DNA of 64,000 nt, from contig NZ_JBCJKP010000002.1 in NCBI RefSeq assembly GCF_039503195.1, positions 1 through 64,000 of the forward strand. Reading direction: 5' to 3'. A program made the translations under genes and the position numbers. Source of the stretch: Streptomyces mirabilis (GTDB taxonomy: Bacteria > Actinomycetota > Actinomycetes > Streptomycetales > Streptomycetaceae). The notes beneath the pieces are model-generated. The model saw nothing but the letters and a program-made list of their open reading frames with translations, had not been told where the DNA came from and ran no database searches. Positions 27,622 to 35,498 of this stretch are shown here, one piece after another; the stretch's first letter is position 1, and each line of letters starts with the position of its first letter.

Positions 27622-28743
27622 ATGACCATGTCTCCCATGGAGCCGCCCGCGCAGGAAGGCCCCGGATCAAAGCCGCTGTCACACCGTGCCCGGCGCGGGC
27701 TGTCCCGACGCGGCTTCGTCGGCGGCGCGGCTGCTTCTGCTGCTGCCGCAGCCGGTATCTCGCTGATAGGCGGATTGACCCCGTCCGCCGCTGCCTCCCC
27801 CGCCATGCGCAGGCCGAGGGGTTTGGGTTCGCTCTCCACGGCTCCGGGGCTTCCGGCCGGGTTCACCAAGACGTTCACCAGCCGGTTCATCCAGGCCGGC
27901 GGACTGCGCCAGCACGCGGTCATCGGAGGCGACGGCCCGCCGCTGCTGCTGGTACACGGCTGGCCGCAGAACTGGTACGCCTGGCGCATGGTGATGCCGG
28001 AGCTCGCCCGGCACTACACGGTCATCGCCGTCGACCAGCGCGGCATCGGTCTGACCGAGAAGCCCAAGAGCGGGTACGACACCGCTACCCTCGCCAACGA
28101 CCTGGTCGCCCTGATGGACGCCCTCGGTCACCAGCGGTTCGCCGTGGCCGGCCATGACACCGGCCTGATCATCAGTTACGCGCTGGCGGCGGACCACCCA
28201 CAGCGTGTCGCCCGCGTGGCCCTCCTGGAGGTTCCCGGGCCCCCGACACTGAAGGCCTCGCCGCCCCTGTTCATCGATGAGGACCACAACAACAGGCTCT
28301 GGCACATCCCCTTCAACCGGGTCAACCACAAGCTGACCGAGAAGCTGGTCAGCGGCCGGGAGGAGATCTTCTTCGGCTACGAGTTCGACATCCAGGGCGG
28401 ACAGAAGCTGCCCGACTACGCGCGCGAGTATTACTTCCGTCTCTTCTCCGACCCCGAGACCCTGCGCGGCAGCTTCGGTCTCTACCGCGCCTGGGACGCC
28501 ACCACCGCGCAGAACGCGACGCGCGCCGAGAACAAGCTGACGATGCCCGTCCTGGCGATCGGCGGATCGGAAAGCTGGGGTGACCTGGTCGGGAAGGCGA
28601 TGATTCCCCTCGCGAACGACGTACAAGGTGTGGTCATCCCCGGTGCCGGCCACTGGATCGCTGAGCAGGCCCCCCGGCAGCTGCTGTCGGAACTGACGCG
28701 CTTCCTGGCCCCGTACCGCCGCGCCACCGGCCCGTCCCGCTAG
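27622..28743 (+). CDS. Tat-exported alpha/beta hydrolase, epoxide hydrolase-like
   Basis: A 373-residue hydrolase with a twin-arginine signal (SRRGFVGGAAASAAAAAGIS). LLVHGWPQNWYAWR gives the oxyanion region, VAGHDTGLIISYALA an aspartate nucleophile, and IPGAGHWIAEQAP the histidine. An Asp nucleophile points to epoxide hydrolase or haloalkane dehalogenase chemistry rather than a serine esterase. ATG 27622 lies 62 bp from operator c. A paralogue is at 49067-50127. Confidence 0.85.
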   Translation: MTMSPMEPPAQEGPGSKPLSHRARRGLSRRGFVGGAAASAAAAAGISLIGGLTPSAAASPAMRRPRGLGSLSTAPGLPAGFTKTFTSRFIQAGGLRQHAVIGGDGPPLLLVHGWPQNWYAWRMVMPELARHYTVIAVDQRGIGLTEKPKSGYDTATLANDLVALMDALGHQRFAVAGHDTGLIISYALAADHPQRVARVALLEVPGPPTLKASPPLFIDEDHNNRLWHIPFNRVNHKLTEKLVSGREEIFFGYEFDIQGGQKLPDYAREYYFRLFSDPETLRGSFGLYRAWDATTAQNATRAENKLTMPVLAIGGSESWGDLVGKAMIPLANDVQGVVIPGAGHWIAEQAPRQLLSELTRFLAPYRRATGPSR

Positions 28744-28744
28744 C

Positions 28745-28866
28745 GGACGGCCACACGCATGTCGGTGCAGAAGCCTCAGCCGTTGATCTGGCCGGCCCGG
28801 ATCTTCATCAGCTCCTGCGTCGCGGCCGACAGAGTCGACTCCGTGATGACCTTGCCTGTCCAGGCT
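28745..28866 (-). pseudogene. Third AhpD-like gene, relic with TGA at the redox cysteine
   Basis: Minus-strand codons read VITESTLSAATQELMKIRAG, QING, then TGA, then GFCTDM. The family has NGCGFCTDMH at this point, so the first cysteine codon TGC has become TGA, and the histidine is an arginine. The N-terminal third and the C-terminus are missing. It abuts the 3' end of the hydrolase gene. Confidence 0.6.
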
Positions 28867-28870
28867 GCAC

Positions 28871-29044
28871 AGCGAGTCCCTGCCGTCGATGCCCGATCTC
28901 ACACACCCTCGACGACTCCCCCCATGCGCCCCTCCTTGGAAGCAGCCGCGTCAAGGGGTCCGTCACGCCCGGCGTGTTCACGGGCACTTCGGTGACGTCA
29001 GGGCGGCCGGCGCCAGCCCTCAGTAGCGCCAGAAGCGTCGTGTC
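28871..29044. other. Spacer before marR
   Basis: No gene recognised between the AhpD relic and the 3' end of marR. Confidence 0.3.
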
Positions 29045-29497
29045 CTACTCGGCCCAGGGCTCGAATCCGGTGTGAAGGACGGCGTCGAGGTACGCGCGCA
29101 GATGGGCTGCCTCGTCGGCGCCGAAGTTCTCCTCGAACTGGGCCTGCACGGCATTCCACAGTGGTAGCGCCGCCTTCAGTCGGGCGAGGCCGTCCGGCGT
29201 GATGGCGGCGATCCGTGCGCGGCGGTCGGCTGCCGATGACTCGACGGTTACCAGACCCTCGCGGGCAAGCGGCTTGAGGTTTGAGGCCATCGTCGTGCGG
29301 TCCATGGCGATCACGTCGGCGAGGCTGGTGATCGTCATTTCTCCGTGCCCGCTCAGCTTCTGCAGGATGCTGAGCTGCGTCGCACGAAGACCGACGGGGG
29401 CCAGGGCCTTGTCGTAGGTCGCACCGAGGTACCGGGCCGCCTTGCGCAGGGCCAGGTTGTTGCACGAGTCGGCGGGATCCGTCGGCGCAGTGGTCAT
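29045..29497 (-). CDS. MarR family regulator, likely regulator of the GAGCATATGCTC sites
   Basis: A complete 150-residue MarR protein. The wing-HTH is at residues 40-100: ATQLSILQKLSGHGEMTITS, LADVIAMDRTTMASNLKPLA and GLVTVESSAADRRARIAAIT with the DRR wing signature. ATG 29497 follows CTGGAGGAG. Operator d sits 34 bp upstream, so it is probably autoregulated. It is the only regulator of a type that binds such palindromes within the 6.5 kb that contains all seven sites, which is why I propose it binds them. Ligand unknown. Confidence 0.87.
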   Translation of the reverse strand: MTTAPTDPADSCNNLALRKAARYLGATYDKALAPVGLRATQLSILQKLSGHGEMTITSLADVIAMDRTTMASNLKPLAREGLVTVESSAADRRARIAAITPDGLARLKAALPLWNAVQAQFEENFGADEAAHLRAYLDAVLHTGFEPWAE

Positions 29498-29530
29498 TGT
29501 CTCCTCCAGAGCTTCACCCACCCATGATAC

Positions 29531-29542
29531 GAGCAGATGCTC
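29531..29542. promoter_or_regulatory. Operator d, marR promoter
   Basis: GAGCAGATGCTC, one central mismatch from the common core, flanked by ATAC on the left. Located 34 bp upstream of the marR start on the opposite reading direction. A weaker site at the regulator's own promoter is common in MarR autoregulation. Confidence 0.65.
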
Positions 29543-29632
29543 TCAAATGCGACAGTCACCCTGCGGTCAACGGTCGGTGACGGGCCGGCGGGTCCGCCCC
29601 GAACCACCCGCTCTTGCCGTCAAGGCAAATAT

Positions 29633-29644
29633 GAGCATATGCCC
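29633..29644. promoter_or_regulatory. Operator e, degenerate
   Basis: GAGCATATGCCC differs from the core by one base in the right arm. It lies 76 bp upstream of the truncated paralogue at 29720. Confidence 0.5.
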
Positions 29645-29719
29645 ACAACTGTGGGGTGATGCCCCTCCTGGCCCCTCCAGCGAGCCTCGCGCCCCTCCAC
29701 TCGAAAGCCTTGCCTTGTC

Positions 29720-29836
29720 ATGGAAACCCCCATCGGATCCGCTCCCGTGCGTGAGCCGACACTCTCCGCAGCGGCCGAACTCTTCCCGAGGCTCCGCCTC
29801 ACCGCCCGCCGGCCGCCGCCCGCCCGGTTTGGCTAG
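29720..29836 (+). pseudogene. N-terminal stub of the 32-kb membrane protein's paralogue
   Basis: The 38-codon frame METPIGSAPVREPTLSAAAE LFPR parallels the start of the membrane protein at 32251 (METPIRSAPEGQEASAGAEL LPR). It ends at a TAG before any membrane segment. Like the intact gene it is preceded by an operator (e), so a promoter-gene unit was duplicated and then decayed. Confidence 0.5.
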
Positions 29837-29981
29837 CTGCCGAAGCGAATCCTCCCCGAGGAGATGATCGAAGAACGGGCGGCCACGATGCCGAACCCGG
29901 CAACGAACACATACAACGCCGACAAGCGGCTCGTTCGGTACTGCCTGTGAGCCACATCAGCCCGAACAATGGAGGATTCCC

Positions 29982-30068
29982 ATGCACGTACCCAAGCCCC
30001 TCATGGCAGTCTCGCTGGCGGTGCTCTCGATAGCTGTCACCCTGGGCTGCTTCGCCCAGGTCTTCTGA
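29982..30068 (+). CDS. Possible 28-residue hydrophobic peptide
   Basis: ATG 29982 follows GGAGG with ideal spacing and encodes MHVPKPLMAVSLAVLSIAVT ending LGCFAQVF, a single hydrophobic helix with one cysteine. Too short to assign; the strong Shine-Dalgarno is the only reason to list it. Confidence 0.3.
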   Translation: MHVPKPLMAVSLAVLSIAVTLGCFAQVF

Positions 30069-30452
30069 CCGCCGGACAAGGCCTGGAGGCCGCCGGCACC
30101 GGCGTCTCCCGCTCCTCAGGGTCTGCGGGCTCAATGAACGCCGTCCCGGCCCCTTCACAGGCGTGGGCCACCATCCGGCGGAGGCCGACGTCAAGGAGCT
30201 CGTCCAGGCGCCGCCCAGGCCGGCGAGGAACCTTGCGGACGACACCTGGCGGGGCCGATCCGGGGAGCGGCGTCACACCGGAGTGCGCGCGTGGGCGCAC
30301 ATCAGGCGGAGCCTGGCCAGCCTGGCCGCCCGCGCCCTCGGCGACCTGGAGACTCTGCTCCCGTGTACTCGCAGCTTGCGGCTATGACGAGGCCAGCCTG
30401 CCCCTGGTGGCGCCACGCCGGCCGGACGCCAGGCTTGCTACCGGGAAAATAA

Positions 30453-30464
30453 GAGCATATGCTC
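30453..30464. promoter_or_regulatory. Operator f: GAGCATATGCTC
   Basis: Perfect core, flanked by AATAA on the left and GTATC on the right. It is 72 bp upstream of the SnoaL-like gene. Confidence 0.7.
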
Positions 30465-30535
30465 GTATCTGTTGCTGGACCGGTGTCCGGTCCATACGTA
30501 AGCGGCCAGGGCCGGATCTCGGAAGTAGGCATGAC

Positions 30536-30952
30536 ATGACGAACGCGGAAAACAGCGCCAACGGCCGCCAGGGACTCGGCTACTACCCATGGTGGCTGGA
30601 CAACCTGGCCGACGACGTCACCCTGGAAGGCGCCGCCATGAACGGCACCGCCCGTGGCGCGGAGGCGGTCCGCGCCATCGTGGTCAAGGCCCGCGAACTG
30701 TACGAGTTCCAGGACTTCAGCTTCACCGGAGACTTCGGCGACAACGGCTTCCTCGAGATCTACGATGCATCAGTCCTCGGCGAGCCCATGAAGGTTGTCG
30801 TCACGGTCACCCGCAACGCCGTCGGACAGGCCCAGGAACTCGCGGTGCTCCATCGGCCACGCAACACGCTGCTGCTCTTCTCCCGCGAGATGAACAAGAA
30901 GTTCGCCGGCACCCCCCTCGCCGAGCACTTCCTCGCCGCCGACGAGTCCTGA
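30536..30952 (+). CDS. SnoaL/NTF2-like protein
   Basis: A 138-residue protein of the NTF2-like fold: WWLDNLADDVTLEGAAMNGT and GAEAVRAIVVKARELYEFQD are typical of SnoaL-type polyketide cyclase or isomerase relatives. ATG 30536 was chosen over the out-of-frame ATG at 30531. Operator f lies directly upstream, tying it to the MarR regulon. The reaction cannot be read from sequence. Confidence 0.72.
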   Translation: MTNAENSANGRQGLGYYPWWLDNLADDVTLEGAAMNGTARGAEAVRAIVVKARELYEFQDFSFTGDFGDNGFLEIYDASVLGEPMKVVVTVTRNAVGQAQELAVLHRPRNTLLLFSREMNKKFAGTPLAEHFLAADES

Positions 30953-31013
30953 GACGACGATTCCGGGGCAGGCCTTACTGCCCAGCCCAGGCGCCGCCTC
31001 TTCTTTAAGCCTG

Positions 31014-31445
31014 CTAGGTGCGTGGATTGGCCGCTGGGCCAGTCCAGGCGGGGGTCGGGCGAGACGTCTGGCTGCAAGCAGCACCGGGAGTGCTTCGACG
31101 AGAGGGACGCTGTTCCGGCCTCTGCCGCAATCGAGCCCGCAGCTTCTTCAACAGCACCAGGTGCGGTGCCTCCCACACACCGGCCTCGTTCCACGCGGCC
31201 AGACGCCGCCAGCACGTCATCCCCGAACCGAAGCCCAACTCCTGCGGCAGATACTCCCACTGGATACCGGCATGCAGCACGAACAGGATTCCGCACAAGG
31301 CCTGCCGATCCGGTATCCGCGGTCGTCGCCCCTCCACCAGCTTCGGACCCGGCTCGGGCAGCAACGGCTCGATGAGCGACCACAGTTCATCCGACACGAT
31401 CCACGGCCGCGACTGACGTTTCCCCACGACCAGACCAACGACCAC
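31014..31445 (-). pseudogene. IS5-family transposase N-terminal fragment
   Basis: WIVSDELWSLIEPLLPEPGP and LCGILFVLHAGIQWEYLPQE with FGSGMTCWRRLAAWNEAGVW are the typical IS5 N-terminus. After about 110 residues similarity fades and no DDE core follows. Confidence 0.7.
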
Positions 31446-31501
31446 CCAAGCCGAAAGTCACATGATCAACGACTTCCGTTAGGACCTCTTATGCCGGAAG
31501 C

Positions 31502-31783
31502 GCACCAGTAACCCTCGAGTCCGGCAAGAACCGCCACGTCACCCACCGCCGGATCAAGAACAGCCGGCTGGCCGCAACCGGCCGGCATCGGGCGTTCGCC
31601 ACGCTGACGGCCTCGCCCGGCGCACATGCCCACTACAACCGCCGCCGGAACACCGGCGACCGCTATCACGCCGCCCTCCGTAATCTGTTCAACCGCACGC
31701 TCGGCCGGCTCCGCCACTGCCTGACCAACCATCAGAAGGTCGACGAAGCGATCACCTTCAGAACTCCCGCACCAGCCCACTAG
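31502..31783 (+). pseudogene. IS110-family transposase C-terminal fragment
   Basis: HVTHRRIKNSRLAATGRHRA and ASPGAHAHYNRRRNTGDRYH followed by AALRNLFNRTLGRLRHCL match the end of IS110-type transposases. The DEDD catalytic N-terminus is absent. Confidence 0.65.
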
Positions 31784-31814
31784 CGGCAGCAGCTTGACCT
31801 GACAGCTGTATGGG

Positions 31815-32010
31815 GTGTCTTGTCCGCGATGACCTGGTCGGGCCTGCAGCGCGGTCGGCCAAGGCCGGTGCGAGGAACGCGGATCCGTTCCATCAGGGGC
31901 CGCGCGCAGACACTGTTGTGGCGGTGCCCTGGTGTCACCGGGATCGCGAGCGGGCGGCCTTGGCCGATCACAGGTGAGGTGGGTTTTGGTGGTCAGTCCG
32001 TTCTTTGAGC
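31815..32010 (-). pseudogene. IS5-family transposase core fragment
   Basis: The minus strand reads GRPLAIPVTPGHRHNSVCAR and PLMERIRVPRTGLGRPRCRP, then DQVIADK, the middle of an IS5 DDE domain including one catalytic aspartate. Both sides are broken. Confidence 0.65.
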
Positions 32011-32250
32011 TCGTGCCGGTCCGTGCCGTGAGAGCGATGGTTCGGCAGCCGCACGGTGACCATGCGGGGAATGTACTTGCCGTATGCAGAATACGAGCAT
32101 ATGCTCTTAAGTGTCTTGAGTGCCCCTGCCGCATGCCTGCGCGCGATTGCCCGCAATATCAGGGGCCTGTAGCGGAGATCTGGCCGCCCTGCTGGCCCCC
32201 GCCTGCTCCCCCTGGACGACCCCCGCGTCCCTCAACCAGAAGGCCCGGCC
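32011..32250. other. Promoter interval of the membrane protein
   Basis: Contains operator g. No gene recognised. Confidence 0.4.
32095..32106. promoter_or_regulatory. Operator g: GAGCATATGCTC
   Basis: Perfect core with ATAC on the left and TTAA on the right. It lies 144 bp upstream of the TTG start of the membrane protein. Confidence 0.7.
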
Positions 32251-33288
32251 TTGGAAACCCCTATCCGATCAGCCCCCGAAGGCCAAGAAGCGTCCGCAGG
32301 AGCCGAACTCCTGCCCAGGCCGAAAGAGGCCCCCCGCGCGCCAATACAGATCTGGCTCCAGCCGATTGTGATCGCCCTGATCGTCGTATCGGCCTTCATC
32401 GGCTGCTACGTCGGCCTGCAGCGTGACCCCCAGCCACATCAAGTCCCCATCGCTGTCACAGCGCCCCACCACCTGCCAGACAAGATGCGCCAGGCCCTTG
32501 GCGGCAGCGTCGAGGTGCACCTGGCCGCTGACGCCGAGGCCGCGCGCGAGGCAGTGGAGCACGGCGACGCTGCCGCCGCGCTCAGCGCCGACGGCGCAGG
32601 GCGGCTGCGTCTCGAGATCGCCGGGGCGGATGGTCCATCCACCACAGCGGCGGTGAAGAACCTCGTCAGTGTCTACGCCAACGGCGCGGGCATGCATGTC
32701 ACCACAAAGGACGTTGTTCCCCTGGCCCGCTTCGACGCCCGCGGCTTGGCCGGCTTCTACGTGGCCTTCGGTGTGACCCTGGCCGGTTTCGTCCTCGCCT
32801 CGAACGTACTCGGCCTGGCAAAGCTCCTGCACCTGCGTCACCGGTTTTGGCTGCTCGGCGGCGCTTCGACGGCCATCGGCACCCTCGCAGCGATCATCGC
32901 CGGCCCCCTTCTGGGTGCTGTCCCGGCCCCCGTCATATTCTTGGCCCTCACCCTCACCTTGCTGGCAGCCGCGGCCGCCTTCACCACCAAACTGCTTGGC
33001 GCCTACCTCGGCCCGGTCGGCCTCCCCATCGCCACCCTCGTGCTGCTCACCGTCGGCAACGCCACCAGCGGCGCAGTCATAGGCGCCGATCTGCTGCCCA
33101 GCTCCGCCCGAGCCGTCTCGGCGCTGCTACCGCCTGGCGCAGCCGTCCGCGCAATCCGCAGCCTGAGCTACTTCGGGGGCGCGCACGCGACGGGACCCAT
33201 CGTCACGCTCGCGCTCTGGGCCGTCATCGCTGCACTCCTTGTCGCCCTGCGCCCCCGCCTCATGCGGCGTGCCGCAGCCGACAGTTGA
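32251..33288 (+). CDS. ABC-2/YhgE-like membrane protein
   Basis: A 345-residue protein with one N-terminal membrane segment (PIVIALIVVSAFIGCYVGLQ), an extracytoplasmic domain of about 130 residues (HQVPIAVTAPHHLPDKMRQA), and five to six C-terminal segments. This topology is that of the ABC-2/YhgE-Pip type membrane proteins. No ATPase gene is next to it, so its mode of action is open. The start is TTG 32251, supported by the matching start of the stub at 29720. Operator g lies upstream. Confidence 0.72.
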   Translation: METPIRSAPEGQEASAGAELLPRPKEAPRAPIQIWLQPIVIALIVVSAFIGCYVGLQRDPQPHQVPIAVTAPHHLPDKMRQALGGSVEVHLAADAEAAREAVEHGDAAAALSADGAGRLRLEIAGADGPSTTAAVKNLVSVYANGAGMHVTTKDVVPLARFDARGLAGFYVAFGVTLAGFVLASNVLGLAKLLHLRHRFWLLGGASTAIGTLAAIIAGPLLGAVPAPVIFLALTLTLLAAAAAFTTKLLGAYLGPVGLPIATLVLLTVGNATSGAVIGADLLPSSARAVSALLPPGAAVRAIRSLSYFGGAHATGPIVTLALWAVIAALLVALRPRLMRRAAADS

Positions 33289-33317
33289 CGTGTGGTCTGT
33301 GTGTGGCCCCATGCATC

Positions 33318-33449
33318 GAGGACGGAAAACCCAACGTTGGCGGCGTTCCGGTCAAACTGGGTGGGTTCCTCGACAATACCCGCCGCAGGGTCGCGAAACT
33401 CACCCTCGAGCGCCGCACGGAACTCGATGCTCTCGGCATGCGCTGGTAG
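33318..33449 (+). pseudogene. Helicase-associated domain relic
   Basis: GVPVKLGGFLDNTRRRVAKL and TLERRTELDALGMRW resemble the last helicase-associated repeat of the TtrA-like protein at 996 (VRLGVFLSNTKSRRGKL). It is a second, unrelated remnant of a terminal-type helicase. Confidence 0.5.
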
Positions 33450-33475
33450 GGCGGCCGGGCTGGCAGGCGGTCGCC

Positions 33476-33715
33476 CTAGTGAGGGAATGACAAGGCGACG
33501 GCTGGATGGCGGAGGGTGCCGTCCATGCGGAGGATGTAGCGCGAGCGCCTTCCGTTGCGCTCGCGGCGCATGTAGCCGGCCTGCTCGAGGTCGTGGACGA
33601 TGTTCTGAGCGGTGCGTTCGGTGATGTGGCAGGCCGCGGCGATGTCGCTAAGGCGGGTGGCAGGGTCGTGGGCGACGACGATCAGCACGCGGGCGTGGCT
33701 GGTGAGGAACTCCAC
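33476..33715 (-). CDS. Winged-helix transcriptional regulator
   Basis: A 79-residue protein: FLTSHARVLIVVAHDPATRL, SDIAAACHITERTAQNIVHD, LEQAGYMRRERNGRRSRY. This is the MarR/ArsR-like winged helix seen in short Streptomyces regulators, which usually have 100-130 residues, so the C-terminus may be shortened. It lies between IS remnants; no target gene is evident. Confidence 0.68.
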   Translation of the reverse strand: MEFLTSHARVLIVVAHDPATRLSDIAAACHITERTAQNIVHDLEQAGYMRRERNGRRSRYILRMDGTLRHPAVALSFPH

Positions 33716-33759
33716 TTCCCGGCCTGCTCGTTCACGATCTGCCCCGTTCTTCGATCACG

Positions 33760-34109
33760 ATCTGCCCCGTTCTTCGATGCTGACCAGCTGGGATACCACA
33801 GTGAGTTTGATGGCCATCACTATCAGCGGCAGGCCCCGCGGATGTCGACCACGAGATGTGCTTGCGGTCGCTGATCCTTTCCCCGACGCTCGATGCCACT
33901 TTGGCTGACTGCGAGTCGATTATCGTGGCGACGGCATTGGTCCTTCGTCCGTCTCCCGGCGGATCCGCCGGGTCAGCGCGGCCCGGACCTGGCCGACGAC
34001 ACCGGCAGCCGCCCAGCGGGCCATGAACCCCGGACCGTCCGCCACCGGTACGCCCCTGACCTGAACGGCGCGGCGCCGGCTTCGGCGACCCTGATTGATC
34101 GCCTCGCAC
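33760..34109 (-). pseudogene. IS5-family transposase core fragment
   Basis: ATIIDSQSAKVASSVGERIS contains the first catalytic aspartate motif DSQS. The following RKHLVVDI segment is in another frame. Truncated on both sides. Confidence 0.6.
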
Positions 34110-34220
34110 GCGCCACCCCGGTCACCATCTGGGCCTTCCGCGCCAAGTCCGTGAACGCCCTTCGCGTCCGCTGTCGCCATCGCTCAGAGAGCTGGATGGC
34201 CAGTAAATATAATCTGCCTC

Positions 34221-34580
34221 ATGTCGAAGCCTGACGAGCTGCTCGTTGACGTCGCCGCCCTGGTGGAGTCCGGGCAGAGCAACCAGATGTCCCTGACCGT
34301 GGTCACCGGTGGTGCTGTCATCACCGGTCGGCTGGCTCCCGAAGCAGTGTGGAGGCAGAGGGTGTCGGATGTGCTGACGGATTCCGCCCGCTTGGGAGAG
34401 TTCTCGGCCGTCTTCGACGCCCCCGCGAAGAAGGACGGGCCGCCCACTCATCTGCACTTCCATGTCGCCCGGATCCTGCAGGGCACGGTCGGCATCCCGG
34501 AGACAGGCGGGATGTACCGTGTGGCGATCGCCGACGTCAGCGCCTGGACCATGGGCGACTTCAGCTATTCCGACCACTGA
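34221..34580 (+). CDS. GvpU-like small protein
   Basis: A complete 119-residue protein. LVESGQSNQMSLTVVTGGAV, ITGRLAPEAVWRQRVSDVL and TGGMYRVAIADVSAWTMGDF resemble in layout the gas-vesicle accessory protein GvpU (an N-terminal beta segment for gene-silencing-like functions, and a closing WxxGxxxVDxWxLG-type motif). No other gvp gene is near, so the gas-vesicle link is weak. A strong terminator follows at 34609-34654. Confidence 0.45.
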   Translation: MSKPDELLVDVAALVESGQSNQMSLTVVTGGAVITGRLAPEAVWRQRVSDVLTDSARLGEFSAVFDAPAKKDGPPTHLHFHVARILQGTVGIPETGGMYRVAIADVSAWTMGDFSYSDH

Positions 34581-34608
34581 GCGACCACTGCGACGGAACC
34601 CCGTCGCA

Positions 34609-34654
34609 AGCAGTGTGGGCCCGACCGGCGCTCACCGGTCGGGCCCACACTGCT
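34609..34654. terminator. 20-bp stem, bidirectional terminator
   Basis: Perfect 20-bp inverted repeat 34609-34628/34635-34654 with a 6-base loop (CGCTCA). It stands between two convergent genes (34221-34580 and 34688-34996) and can serve both. Confidence 0.85.
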
Positions 34655-34687
34655 GTTCAGGCGTCGGCTCGTTGCCTGTCCCGTCGG

Positions 34688-34996
34688 TCAGACGGACACG
34701 GGAGTACCGAGCATCGCGGAAGCTTGCTGGAGCGAGCTGAGGATGCGTACGGGTGCGGCCGTGGGGAGGGTGCGGCAGGTGAAGCCGAGCTGAGTCATGG
34801 CCCGGAGGACTTCGGCGGCGCTGAAGTCACGGCGGTCCTGGCGGGTGATGACCTGGCCGACTTGCTTGACGGGGTAGTGGCGGCGGCCGATGATCACGGA
34901 TTCGCCGGTGCCGGGTTCGGGCTTGATGCCCTTCATCGATTCCAGCACGCCGTTCTTGGTGAGCTCGAAGGGGAAGCGGGCGATGACGCAGCGCAT
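34688..34996 (-). CDS. SCO5918-like conserved hypothetical protein
   Basis: A 102-residue protein (MRCVIARFPFELTKNGVLES; GESVIIGRRHYPVKQVGQVI; TRQDRRDFSAAEVLRAMTQL). I recall this family being conserved next to the DEAD-box helicase locus of Streptomyces, as here. The ending LGFTCR plus a hydrophobic tail is typical. Role unknown, possibly in cold or RNA metabolism by context. Confidence 0.7.
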   Translation of the reverse strand: MRCVIARFPFELTKNGVLESMKGIKPEPGTGESVIIGRRHYPVKQVGQVITRQDRRDFSAAEVLRAMTQLGFTCRTLPTAAPVRILSSLQQASAMLGTPVSV

Positions 34997-35045
34997 GTGG
35001 CCTCACAGGGAGAAGGGGAGAACGGTCCGACCAGGGTGAGGCGGT

Positions 35046-35453
35046 TCAGAGGGAGAGGGCGAGGACGCCCAGGCCGCTGCTGCCTTGTCCGTCGACCACC
35101 GGCAGGGCACCGAGCCAGCGGGAGCGCATCGCGTGCTCGGCTTCGGCCATCGTGGTCACGGGTGAGGTGAACGACCTGTGGTCGCCGAGGATGTCGCGCA
35201 GGCGGACGCGGTCCGTGTAAGCGGAGCTGTCGCGGACGGCGGTGAGTTCAATCTGGGTGACCAGTCCGGTGCACTGGCCGTCCTGGTCGCAGACGAGCAG
35301 TCGGCCCGTGCGGGCGGCGGCCATGACGGACAGCGCCACCTCGACGCTCATGTCGTCACAGACCTGCGGTCCGGCCGCGTCCATGACCTCAGCCACCGTC
35401 CTGCGCACGGGGCTGGCGATCGCCGGGCGGGGCTGCATCTGAACCAGCGTCAA
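35046..35453 (-). CDS. Tandem CBS-domain protein
   Basis: A 135-residue protein with two CBS motifs: VRRTVAEVMDAAGPQVCDDM, RLLVCDQDGQCTGLVTQIEL and LGALPVVDGQGSSGLGVLAL. CBS pairs bind adenosyl nucleotides. I chose TTG 35453 because GCAGGAGGC precedes it at the right distance. It lies 45 bp after the DEAD-helicase gene and is probably cotranscribed. Confidence 0.78.
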   Translation of the reverse strand: MTLVQMQPRPAIASPVRRTVAEVMDAAGPQVCDDMSVEVALSVMAAARTGRLLVCDQDGQCTGLVTQIELTAVRDSSAYTDRVRLRDILGDHRSFTSPVTTMAEAEHAMRSRWLGALPVVDGQGSSGLGVLALSL

Positions 35454-35498
35454 AAGGTGCCTCCTGCAGAGAGGGGTCAGCTTCCTGATCACGAAGGT

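Larger units (their letters stand above)
29837..30535. other. Operator-bearing stretch with two tiny frames
   Basis: No large gene is supported. A 28-codon frame at 29864-29950 and another at 29982-30068 have plausible starts. The rest, up to operator f at 30453, shows no recognisable coding sequence. Confidence 0.35.

Noticed and set aside
28745..28866. A selenoprotein with UxxC motif
   Set aside because: The frame lacks its N-terminus, the conserved His is replaced and no selenocysteine genes are in view; a decayed cysteine codon is likelier.
34221..34580. Part of a gas-vesicle cluster
   Set aside because: No gvpA or other vesicle gene is near, so only a loose GvpU-like label is kept.
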